40,839 nt of DNA, from NCBI GenBank assembly GCA_015680685.1, contig MNCI01007883.1, forward strand, positions 1-40,839. The letters run 5' to 3'. Positions 21,380-31,175 of this stretch are shown here, in pieces. The notes below the pieces were generated by a model that saw nothing but the letters and a program-made list of their open reading frames with translations, ran no database searches and was not told the origin of the DNA. This DNA is from Gnetum montanum. Taxonomy: Eukaryota > Streptophyta > Gnetopsida > Gnetales > Gnetaceae. Position 1 is the first letter of the stretch. Every line of letters begins with the position of its first letter. The translations under genes were made by a program, and so were the position numbers.

Positions 21380-21930
21380 TACTTGGTACAACGTAAACCA
21401 AGGGAAAAAGTGCAGCGTATACGATTCAACGCTCAGCGTAGACAGCGTATACAACGTAAGGGATGCAGCGTATACGCTAGGCAGCGTATACAGCTTCGGC
21501 GTAAAACAAAGTAAAGTGTAAACAGAGTACAGCATAAATAGGATAGAGCGTAAAACAAGACAGCGTAAAATAGGCATAGCGAAAACAAGGCTCAGCGTAA
21601 AACAAGACAACGTAAAACAGGCATAGCGAAAACAAGGCTTAGCGTAAAACAAGATAGTGTAAAACAGGTATAGCATAAATAAGGCTCAGCGTAAGACAAG
21701 AAAGTGTAAAATAGGCACAGCATAAACAAGGCAGTTTTATGGCTAAGTTTTAACAGGGACAGTGTAAATACTGAACAACGTAGACGCTGGACAGTTTGCA
21801 GGATGGGTTTTCAAGTCAAGTTACGTAGACGCTGGGGTTTCTGTGGACAGTTCACGTAAAGTTGGTAGCATATACGCTGAAAAACTTGTAGAGTTTGGAA
21901 CAGGGCAGCGAAAACGCTAATGAGCATAGA
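21380..21930 (-). repeat. 5' untranslated region of element A with a 47-bp tandem repeat
   Basis: At 21547-21735 a unit beginning AGCGTAAAACAAGACAGCG recurs four times with starts at 21547, 21594, 21641 and 21688, an exact 47-bp period. Around it are AGCGTATACGCT (21467-21478, a perfect 12-nt palindrome) and many AGCGTAAA words. The block lies between the primer site and the gag start, where packaging signals of LTR elements often lie. Confidence 0.8.
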
Positions 21931-21963
21931 CACTGAGAAGTTTGCGAGCGAGGTTTTTAGCGG

Positions 21964-21980
21964 CCCTCCTTCTAGCGCTA
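21964..21980 (-). other. Primer binding site of element A
   Basis: Five bases inside the 5' LTR end the minus strand reads TAGCGCTAGAAGGAGGG. Element B has TGGCGCTAGAAGGAGGG at the matching place, so A has a G-to-A change at the second base of the expected TGG. I cannot assign the tRNA. Confidence 0.65.
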
Positions 21981-21985
21981 ATTTC

Positions 21986-23120
21986 TGTGCCGCTTGAAAT
22001 CGTCGGCCACCGGCTGGAAGGAAACAGAGACCGTGGGATCGTAGGACGCGCACAGAAGACCCTGCCTTCGCCTGTGGGTGAGCTAGAATGCATGAAGGCA
22101 GAGTACCTTGGGTGGTCCGCACGCGGATCAGACAAAGATTTACCCACACGTATGCTGAAGTGCTATATGCTGGGTTATGTGTAAACAGTGTAAACGGGTG
22201 TAAACAAGAGCGTAAATGGTGTAGCAGATATGAACATGGCGTAAATGTAAATGGGCATAAACAGAAACATGCAAGAAATTAGCATAAACTGTAAACAATG
22301 GTATTACAGAGTCAAAGTACAATGCACCGGTCTAACGCAGTTGTGATGAACACAAGGCAGACGAAAAGCCCCGGTGGATGCAGGGATGACTCTGCGGGTT
22401 TGCGCGGTAGGCGGAGCGTAGAGACTATGTGCACGGTGTACAGGGCTTCCAGCGTAAGAGGGTTTTAGCTCTGGTATGCAGCGTAAATGTCTTTGGTATG
22501 CTCTGGGATTTTTGCCCACCGACCTCGATGAAGTGGAAAATGGGGGTTTTTATACTGGTTGTTACGCTAGACTCGGGTTAGGAGACACGTGGCGCGTTGA
22601 CCGGGTGCATACGATTTATAAATATACAACATATTACATCTGCTAGGTGTATATGCGGGGCGTATACACTACATCAGGCTGGCATACACGCTGGGCGTAT
22701 ACGCTGGACGTGTTGGGCATGTGTGAACTTGGCTGGAGATGCATACGCCGGGCGTGTACGCTGATGGTTGCCGACTTGCTTCAATTCTTGCTCTTCGATG
22801 CTGTTTTCATTCTGTCATTGAGACTCCATCGTCGGGTGTATGCATCTGTGGTGCCTAGCGTACAGATGAGGTGTGTGCATCGGGCGTGTAAGTTGGATGT
22901 CTACGTTGGGCGTATACGTTGGGGATGTCGGGCGTATACGCTGGGCATATACGCTATTGATGCTGGGTGTATACGCTGGTACTGCACACTTAGTGAAATT
23001 AAGCCTTTTGATTCCCAAAATTGCAATGTGCGACACCAAATATAGCCGTGGCCATTCGTGGGTCCCAGGGACCTGCTTCTTGATAGGAAAGTATCAAGCT
23101 CAGAATTTTGTGGTGTTTCA
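21986..23120 (-). repeat. 5' LTR of element A
   Basis: It aligns over its full length with 5645-6783, with TG...CA ends on the minus strand, followed outside by GACAG. The TATA box is at 22547-22554. The palindromic minisatellite (22640-22980) has a different copy number from the other LTR. It is the 5' LTR because the primer site adjoins it. Confidence 0.9.
22547..22554 (-). promoter_or_regulatory. TATA box of the element A 5' LTR
   Basis: TATAAAAA on the minus strand, followed by ACCCCCATTTTCC, is identical to the other LTR. In the 5' LTR this would drive the genomic RNA of element A. Confidence 0.6.
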
Positions 23121-23125
23121 GACAG
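23121..23125. repeat. Target site duplication of element A, right copy (GACAG)
   Basis: GACAG follows the LTR end TGTTTCA directly and matches 5640-5644. Confidence 0.9.
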
Positions 23126-23975
23126 CTCCCATGGGTAAGCACAACACTCATGGATCTAGTAATGCATCCAGACCAACACAATGCCAATCAAGTGCAACAC
23201 CCTTCCTTTCACAACTAATGTCCTTCAACCTTACACAAAGGCCAACTTTCATCATTACTCCAAGACCTATCAAAATTGATGAACCTAGCACTGTGGAGAG
23301 ACAAATAAATCCATGCATAAATAATCGTGATAAAGGATGTAGTTGTGGGCCATACATCCACAAAGTTCATACAACTCATATTCTAATCCATAATATAGTT
23401 AACAAAAACAGGTGTGAGAAACAACCTATTTATGCAATTGCCACTAAATTAGAAGACACCTAGTGGCTTAAAAATGAAAGGGCAACACTATTTTCTAAAT
23501 GCATGGAACCCACTTATCCACTTATTAATTCTTGTCATGGTTAAACACTTAGTCATGGGGAGGATGCCCCATCCTAAACTTTAGAATTAATGGGTGTTTT
23601 TATCATTTTTCCATTTCTTGATACAAAATTTTCTTATTTTTCCACATTTTTTTTCATTTCCTTTGTTATTAATCTCATTTGTGAATAAAATGACATCATG
23701 TAGTCCATTGAGGTGAGGCTTTCTCTATGTTCTCAAGTCTAGAGGAATTGATTATTTAGACAGTGAGGCCATGTCATCCATCCATTCATCCTAGTAATAA
23801 GAGGTTATTACCATGGTCATAATGATATTCTTTTTCATCATCAAACTAAAAATAAATTTGTAATCATTGTGCCTGGACAAAAAGTGAAGAATCAAGTGGG
23901 CATGTAAAGGATGTGACATTAAGGGAATTTGTGGATATCTTTGACTGCTTCTATATGTTCTAGCATGTTACCAAG
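23126..23975 (+). pseudogene. Old host element, continuation of gag and 3' non-coding part
   Basis: After the element A insertion the old sequence resumes with an open stretch to 23462 that reads like a gag tail (FIITPRPIKIDEPS, then CSCGPYIHKVHTTH). From 23463 it is non-coding, AT-rich and rich in T runs, with ATGGGGAGGATGCCCCATCC near 23553, a small GGGG/CCCC inverted repeat. No protease or polymerase follows before element B at 23976. Confidence 0.5.
23971..23975. repeat. Candidate target site of element B (CCAAG)
   Basis: These five bases precede the B LTR start TGAAACACC. The matching copy would lie beyond the right edge of the window. Confidence 0.4.
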
Positions 23976-24388
23976 TGAAACACCGTGAAAATTGTGAGTC
24001 GGCCTCAGGCAAAGATTCGCAATTCAGGCGAGAGCGCATATCAGCTTTTGTTCAAAGACAAGTTTACGCTCTGTCATGCACGGCAGCGTAATGAGCCCCA
24101 AAATAGTCAAAGGCAAAGTCTAGAAAAGTGCAACAGCTCAACCCTTTTCTTTTCATGCGGATAACACATCTTACGCTCGTTACACAACAATGCGTATTAG
24201 AGCGTAATGCATCGCCAAGCTAAACATTGTTTACGCTTCATTACGCGCAGCTGCGTAAGCAAGCTTAAAATAGCTTGAATTCATTGTTTCCATGTTACGT
24301 TACGCTCATGCACGCAACGCAGCGTGAATGAGCATAATATAACCCAAAGACAGTTGAAACATGCCAGACGCACATCTGTTTTTCACAC

Positions 24389-24416
24389 GCAAAATATGCA
24401 AACAAGCATATTGTGC
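24389..24416. other. Hairpin in the LTR with loop inverted between the two LTRs
   Basis: The 5' LTR has the stem AATATGC / GCATATT around the loop AAACAA. In the 3' LTR (39629-39656) a perfect 11-bp stem GCACAATACGC / GCGTATTGTGC surrounds TTGTTT, the exact reverse complement of the first loop. The stem bases differ in a paired way (T-A against C-G). It lies about 100 bp upstream of the TATA box. Confidence 0.8.
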
Positions 24417-24510
24417 GTAGTCACAGTTTGACACAAAATGGTCAACAGTACCTGAAATGTTCGGGATACATGTCATCAAAAGTGCGCCTTTTCCACAGGA
24501 TGTCGCGGCC

Positions 24511-24518
24511 TATAAATA
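24511..24518 (+). promoter_or_regulatory. TATA box of element B 5' LTR
   Basis: TATAAATA in GGCCTATAAATACCCC is kept unchanged in the 3' LTR at 39751-39758, with conserved flanks. This is a typical plant core promoter. Confidence 0.7.
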
Positions 24519-25326
24519 CCCCAGTAAACAAAGATACAAGGGTGGGGCAAAAAAAAATCAAAGAGACAAGGGCAATTCCTTTTGAGCATTTTTGAGCACT
24601 TAGCATCTTGAGCAGAGATACAGAGAGCAGTGCTTTTGACAATTGTTGACAGCATCACCTTTCAGCAGAAGCAGAGCACAGTTCGCTTGAGCATTGGCAA
24701 CAAGAGCGATTATTCCTTTGGGGAAGACACAACTTTCTCCATCAGCGATCGTTGGCAATCCTGAGCAGAAACTACCCAAAGCAAAGAAGCAGATTAGAGA
24801 TCATGAGATCACCCTGTACGGTTTGCAGGCTCTATTGGTCAGAAACAGTTGATCAATAGACGTTAGGGCTTGACTTTCCTTACATCTCATCTTTGGCCTA
24901 CGAGGTAGATCAGATTTCTGCCTGGATAGTTTTCTTGTTGTTTTGTGCTTGCTGTACATCAATTAAACGGGGTTTCCCCATTGTAACGTAATATACAAAA
25001 CATACATTCTGCAAGTCAAAGCGTAGATCTTGAACACCACGCGTTGCTCTCGTGTTAGCCGTCCCTTACCACGTTATCGCTATCATCCCATACGTTCATC
25101 TAAGTTATTTTCGGCTTATTTTGTGACTCACTGAATCAAATCAATCCATGGAACATTTCCATTGTTTTACTGACTAGTAAGTCCCTGTCTGATCAACAAG
25201 ATCGTTCAGGGTGCCGCGGATTCGTTTTTCCAGCATTGCCCTCGCGTGGATCCGTGGTTAAAACTGTGTACACAGAATTTCGTTCGGTATTTCCAGCTGC
25301 CGACGTTTTCCATCGTTCCAATTTTC

Positions 25327-25343
25327 TGGCGCTAGAAGGAGGG
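25327..25343 (+). other. Primer binding site of element B
   Basis: TGGCGCTAGAAGGAGGG follows the LTR end after six bases and starts with TGG, the complement of a tRNA CCA end. It matches the element A site except for one base. The tRNA is not assigned. Confidence 0.7.
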
Positions 25344-25562
25344 GTTAGGCTCCGATCCATCATTTTCGGGTGGCCCTGTTAGCGATCTATACCCAAAATC
25401 GTAAACGTAATACCTCCAGGAAAGTTTACGATAAGTTGTATGGTGTAGATCGGTCTCAGGAACAATTCCTTTGGAATCCTACAGGGTAGAAAGCCTATTT
25501 GTGATCTTATTGCCAGCTATCTTTTAGATCCCGTTATCCGTCATTGTTAATCATCTTGATCA

Positions 25563-26885
25563 ATGGATTCCTTTTACATGACCACAAGTGCCCTGGTCCC
25601 TTCCGATTTGGGTACCACGTTTGGGAACCCTATCGCTGTCACCGGACCAGCTCCGGGTGTAGCAGGACCATCGCGTCGATCAATGAGACTACAGGGGAAA
25701 GATCCCGCGTTTACCGTCATAACCCCTGAGGAGTATAATTTCATTTGCGTCAAGATCCAAGCGAAACTGGCTCTCAGCCAAGCCGAGCTCGAAGCGAAAT
25801 GCAACTTTGAGATGATCCACCGAGGGGGTTACGATTTCAAACCAGTAGCTTACGACATCATCCCTCTAACCGAGCAGCAACACAAAATCATAACACAGTT
25901 GGTCATGGCCAAGAGCTAGGCTGCACAGGCCATGATGGAACCCCAGAATGGGCAGGAAGAAGATGATGAGCTTACGGCCCAGTCCGAGCACTCATTTCAC
26001 ACTCTGAGCCCCCATACTTATGCAAATCCATCATTCCCGCTCAATGGAGAGGCAGTTCCTCTGAACCCGACCATGAACACCCAGGCACATATCCCCGTCA
26101 TCCCACAAGTTACTGTGCAACCGTCCGGGCTGCAAGTATAGATACCTCACAACAACATGGGGGCAGTTTCATCACCTCGTGTACTCAGCATCCCGGTGGT
26201 GGTCCCCGTGACCACCGCACCCCATTTCATCCCGCAAGTCCAACCCCACACCATATCAATGATGCACCCGGCGCAGGCTTTAGCATTCCCGCCCCCTCCA
26301 ACTCAGCAAATCACCATAGCCGTTTAGCCTCCATACATCCAACAGCCTTCCACAAACCAGTGGGTCAACCCTGCAGCGCAACATAATTAGTCAGCGGTGT
26401 ATGGTGTGTAGCCCTCGGTCGCACCTGAGACGCAGGTTCCGCAGGTGCCCCGCAGCATACCTATTATTATCCTGCGTAACAGGTGGTAGTTAACCTCTCG
26501 TCTCAGACCGGTGGGTGGTGGTCTTCACAGGCCCCCCTGCCTGCAGGGATCCACACCCCACCAGCGGCCAGCCAACCTCTTCCTTCCTTTCCATTTCCTA
26601 GTGTTGCCCTCCCAGTCCAACCTCCCATGCCTTCTGCATAGACACCTCCATTAACAGGTCTGGACTAGGCCTTCCAGCTCATACAGACTCTCACTAAGGA
26701 CGTTCGGTGCCTCAAAGCCGCTGGTTCTGACACCATTCAGATCATGGACTTTTATCAGGATGATCCAATTAGTCCAGTGGTTCCAATGCTGTCATTATCG
26801 CCAAGGATGTCCCTACCGCATTTTACCAAGTATAATGGGGAGGGAGATCCCAACACTCACTTGGCCACCTTTCGATCTGAGTCCT
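25563..26885 (+). pseudogene. gag N-terminal part of element B
   Basis: The ATG at 25563 starts an open stretch to 25919, which shares EEYNFICVKIQAKLA, HRGGYDF and YDIIPLTEQ with A. A TAG follows, then the frame goes on with further stops through a Pro/Gln-rich region. Before the break come FYQDDPISPVVPMLSL and FTKYNGEGDPNTHLATF, the start of the capsid core. The reading then jumps near 26885-26905 to the linker before the zinc knuckle, so the central capsid present in A (about 19625-20000) is missing. Confidence 0.75.
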
Positions 26886-26904
26886 TGTTGTTACAACAGT
26901 AGCT

Positions 26905-28178
26905 GCACTGACTGAAGGCGCAAAAAAAAGAACAAGAAGGCACCCACAACATCGCCTGAGACCACGGCTGGTGCTGACACCAGCCAAGACACAGCTGCCC
27001 CTGAAGGGCCCCCTCAGCAAAAACCAAACTTTGAGTGTAAAGATCGTTCAAAGTACGCGTCCTTGCCTGTGAAGCATTCTGAACTACTAAAACAACTTTT
27101 GGCAGCAGGATACCTTCAACCTAAGAAGGTATCCAAGGAAGCTCTGAAACATCACAGATGCCACTATGAATTGCTAAAGAATCCTTCCCTAGCCTTGCCT
27201 GATGAACCACCAGTTCCGAAGTCTTTCAGGCTAGATCGTTTTTGTGACTACCATCAGCTATGTGGTCACGACACGGATTACTGCTGGGCTTTGAAGGATG
27301 ATATTCAACGCATGATCGACGAAGGTCATCTAAAACTAGACGACAGTTATTCGACACGCCCAGAAAACCAAACATTGCATGTATACAAGGACCCGTTGAA
27401 CGTAAACAACGCTCATTATACAATCAATGTGGTGAGTATGGACAGTGAGCAGGAGGGACCACCGAAACAACCTTTTGTTTTGCGTGTGCCCCCCAGCTCA
27501 CAAAGGGGATCAACCATTTCATCGTCAGCCAGTGGAACCTCGAGGCCTCCTTTCATTATACAGGCGCCTTCTCAAAGCCACCCTCAGTCACGCAGCAATA
27601 GTCAAGCCACAGCTTCGTCCGCGCCCATGCTTAGGGTGCCCTTTATTATCAGGGTGCCAAAACCATAGGCTACTCCTCTCACGCAGGGGCAGACCTCTAG
27701 TCAAAACAGCCAACCATCGCCTCCCAAGCGAAAGGGAAAGGACATACCAGTTAACGCAACAAAGGACCATTTTATGCTCGGCTTCCCCAAGCCTAGACCC
27801 TTGGCCTCTGTGCCTTCGTCTCTGCCTCAGAAACAGGACAAACGCATGGAAACACAGCCACCTTCTCTTGGCAAGAAAAATAGCAATCCTTCCCTTGACA
27901 TCGTTCCACCTTGAGAGATCCGTCTCTTGGGCCAAATGGAAGAGGACAAGGGAGACAAACAACCTAGCCAAGAGAAGGGTCTCCTCGATGCATTTACACA
28001 AGTCAAACAGGCTCTCAAGCAAAAGAACACAACGCTGAGCCTTTACGACCTGCTTATAACATCTCGGGAACACCGTGAGGCTATGGTACGCATGCTAACA
28101 TCCATATCGGTGGATGGAAGCTTGCCAGCGGAAGAGGAAGCGATACATGTTGTCATGTTTCCTTCTGAAGCTGAGTAA
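26905..28178 (+). pseudogene. gag C-terminal part with zinc knuckle, and gag-pro linker, of element B
   Basis: After a Lys/Pro/Ala-rich linker, one frame is open at 27063-27668. It holds FCDYHQLCGHDTDYCWALK, an atypical zinc knuckle of the C-x2-H-x4-GH-x4-C kind found in Tat-type gags, and then the HVYKDPLNV block shared with A. P-F-[VI]-[LI]-R-V-P repeats occur near 27475 and 27640. The same frame continues with stops at 27666 and 27912 to the QALKQKNTTLSLYDL block and ends at 28176. The product would bind the element's RNA. Confidence 0.75.
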
Positions 28179-28240
28179 CCCAGGCCTACCTCGCTGACCT
28201 TCCATGACGGTTCGATCAAAGATGATCCTGAGAAGGTCAT

Positions 28241-28849
28241 GTGACAATTGAACCTATGTTTATCACTATCCGTGTCGGTCAATACCGGATCCGGAGAGTG
28301 CACGTAAATGATGGCGCAGCTACCAATGTCATTCCCTATTCAATCGTAGATAGGTTGGGTCTGGTCGACCAGATCACACCCACGATGACGGCTTGCATAA
28401 AATCTTTCAACAGGGCACAGGTTCAAGTCAAGGGGACGGTGCGTATCGAGTTTGTGGTGGGGGATCAATTCCCGACAGAGGTCACTTTCTTAGTTGTCGA
28501 GGAGATGCCAGGGTTCAACCTGATCTTGGGGAGGTCATGGTTAGCCCAACTGAGGGCAGTTTCTTCACCGATACACCAAGAGATACACCTCCCCTATGCC
28601 AGAGGGGAGGTCATGATACATGGTGACAAAATCACCCCCAGGACCGTCAATAACATTGAAGAGGAACAGGGCTCGGAGATAGAGACAGCTGACGATCAGA
28701 CCCATCTCCAAATCCCTCAACAAACTGACAGCAATGATGATGGTCTAGCTTGGGCTGACCTACCATTTCCGGATGGCAGCGTAGAGGAGTCGAATCATAA
28801 GCCTCCTCGCCCTTACGCAGCACCCAACATAAAAGCCATTAAAAGATAA
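28241..28849 (+). pseudogene. Aspartic protease of element B
   Basis: The region from FITIRVGQYRIRRVHV to MPGFNLILGRSWLAQL aligns with the A protease almost without gaps. The active-site loop reads VNDGAATN, so the catalytic Asp seen in A (VDDGA) is Asn here and the enzyme would be inactive. The frame differs from the gag part upstream, with a shift near 28200. The acidic tail ends PNIKAIKR at 28849, just before the antisense-gene insert. Confidence 0.8.
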
Positions 28850-29487
28850 TTGCGTATTAATGGTTGAACAATGCTCTTTGCGTATGATATCATGTCTCTG
28901 CAAGTCATCGCGGCTCATACTTAGTAATTTATTATGCTGCAATATACTTCTTTTTACGCTACATTTGCTTTCTATTTTTACGCTTGTCATTTCTTACATT
29001 TTATCGTACCCGTGTTATTCATGCTTTCACATCAGTTTACGCATTTACGCAGGACTATATTCTATTATAATTTACGCTTACTATGGCCTGCAACGGCCTT
29101 AAACTAGTTACATAGGATCGTATATTTATATCATTTACGCTTTTTGCATCATGCAATTACGTCGATGGCCCGCAACAGCCTTAAACTAGTTCTCAAAATC
29201 ACGCAAACGCTTGTGACGGCCTGCAATGGCCCTAAACTAGTCCCTAATTTACGCACAATCATATGAAGGCCCGCGATGGCCTTAAACTATCCAGCACATT
29301 CTATCATCATAACTTAGGCGAAATCCCTAATCATTACGTTCACGCTGTGCAGATAAAAAGCATAAAAAGCCAAAAAGACAAAATAATTGACATTGTAAAA
29401 CATCCACCAGGTCTTATAACACATCTTTTTAGTCATTCATAAAACAACATTTCACTCCACATCAACAAAACTATGCGTAAATCACAA
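28850..29487 (+). repeat. Spacer with GGCC-N7-GGCCTTAAACTAG array (B)
   Basis: At 29085-29300 four units recur at roughly 55-75 bp spacing, each close to GGCCYGCAAYGGCCTTAAACTA with YGG or CGG variants. The unit contains a short GGCC inverted repeat and matches the array at 11720-11865 of A. The rest is AT-rich with TTTACGC words and no gene. The 3' end of the antisense transcript probably lies here. Confidence 0.65.
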
Positions 29488-31001
29488 CTACGCATTTCCT
29501 CTACTACCACTATCGCCGGTATCTCTTAAGTCCGGGTCCAGCCCTATTGGATCATCCTCCAGTGGACCGTCATTTCTAGGAATGATTCTTTCACGAAGAA
29601 TCTCCTCTTCATGAGGTCCTCATTCCGGCACTGGCTCCATGGGAGGACGCTCTTCATCGTTGCGTTCTTCCTCTTCCTCTGCTTCTTCTTCTGCTTCTAT
29701 TGCTTCCTCTACTGACTCCTCACCTAGCCCGTCTTCCCTATCCTCTTTTGGCACCTAAATACAAATGACATCAAAGTTAGAATAGGCCACACAGTCGAAA
29801 AACTTTACATTTAGTCACGTATAAGCTTACCCGTGATGGCCCTGCTTCCGTAGCAAAGGGAAGCTTGTCCAGGCCAGCCCACAGGCGCTTCATGATCTCT
29901 TCCTTAGTTAAATCCGGCCACACATCCTCTCCTAAGGCAGCTCTGGCCTTCACTTTCCCTTTCTCTACGCTAGTCCAGCGGGGCAGATCAGGGAAGAAAG
30001 TAGGGACTGTCCTCTGGCCCCCAAGGAGAGTCATCTCCCTTTCCGGAGACGTGCTTACAGTCACCTGCTCTTCAAACTTTTTGAAGGCTTCAGAGGCTCC
30101 GATGATGTCTAGAAAGACTTCTCAGGATTGGGCTTTGATGGCAGAATCATGGTAGAGTTTATGATAAGCGATACTTTCTTGCTTATACAAATGTTTGTGG
30201 TCCTTCTCCTTCTACCCCCATTCTCGCACAGATGCACAGTAATCCCTCCAATCCTGGCTCTTCTGGGCTAGGAGTTCTATCTGCATCCACTGCTCCACTA
30301 ATGCCCGACTGGTCTATACGCTATTTTTGATGGCCGTCCAATAACGGGAGTAATCGATAACAGCGGTACACCAGCATTCATCCCCTGTCTCTCGTGCCTG
30401 TAGGAACTCGTTCCGCAACCTTAGGTCCCCAACTTCCTTAGTTAGAGACTCAACCCTCTGCTCCTTCCTCTGCAACCTTTTCCAGAGGGTCTCATTGACA
30501 CCCCTACTCTCCCACAAGGAGCGTGTCGAGAGTAACGCACATTTACGCATTTCATCATAAATGTGGCGTGGCACGGCTGCCCCATCAGATGGAGGCTCCA
30601 CGGTGTCTAGATCAATGGGCTCTGTGGGATCCCATCGGAGGTGAGCTCCTAACAGAAACAGCCATCAAATGTTGATGACACATTACCACTCTATAATATT
30701 ACAAATTTTCTACAATTATAACGTACCAGCTCCAGGTTCGACGCTCTCTAGGTGCTCGATCATGTCACTGACAACGCCTTCCATGAAGGCAAATTTGTCA
30801 GGGAAGTCTCCCCATGCTCTGCTCATGGTGGCAGACGTGGATACATCCTCTTCTCCTGTAGCATAATCCAAATCAAAAACTTTATCCATTAACAGAATCC
30901 TGCAAACTTGCTAACGCACTCATTACCTCTACCGGTGAAAGTGGCGACTTCACCAACATTTTCCTCCTTTTCCTCTTCACGCACTTGAGTCTATGCGTCG
31001 T

Positions 31002-31175
31002 TGGTCCCAACGGCTGGGGCCTCCTCATGTACCAGGCTCTGTGCATGGCTCCCGCTAACAACCGGGGCCTCCTTACACACAAGGGTCTGTGCATGGCTTC
31101 CACTAACAACTGGGGCCTCCTTACGCACAGGGGTCCGTGCACGGCTCAAGCTAACAGCCGGGTCCTCTTCTTCCA
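31002..31175 (-). repeat. 48-bp tandem repeat in exon 5 of the antisense gene (B)
   Basis: GGGGCCTCCT recurs at 31016, 31064 and 31112, with a decayed fourth unit near 31160, a 48-bp period. On the minus strand it encodes a 16-residue unit like HAQTLVCKEAPVVSGS, three to four times, in frame. A has no such repeat in its exon 5. Confidence 0.85.

Larger units (their letters stand above)
5645..23120 (-). mobile_element. Element A: complete Tat-type Ty3/gypsy retrotransposon with antisense gene insert
   Basis: The element is 17.5 kb, bounded by two LTRs of 1139 and 1135 bp in the same orientation and by a GACAG duplication. Sense order on the minus strand is: LTR 21986-23120, primer site, gag, protease, 5.6-kb insert, RT, RNase H, second RNase H, integrase, repeat array, polypurine tract, LTR 5645-6783. 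The second RNase H and the insert between protease and RT suggest the Tat/Ogre group. The LTRs differ by many transitions (about 90-93% identity judged by eye), so it is older than B. All coding parts carry stops, so it is dead in this copy. Confidence 0.9.
23976..25320 (+). repeat. 5' LTR of element B
   Basis: The LTR starts TGAAACACCGTGAAAATTG and ends ATCGTTCCA six bases before the primer site, giving 1345 bp. Its first 1114 bp match 39217-40329. It is rich in TTACGC/GCGTAA words. The end is inferred from the primer site because the other copy is interrupted. Confidence 0.85.

Noticed and set aside
24442-24658. Short repeated open frames in the B LTRs (also 39682-39898)
   Set aside because: They occur only because the LTR is present twice. 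They overlap the TATA box region and differ between copies.
27445-28073. Open frames on both strands over the gag-pro linker of B
   Set aside because: They are shifted frames of the conserved gag-pro reading; composition bias keeps them open.
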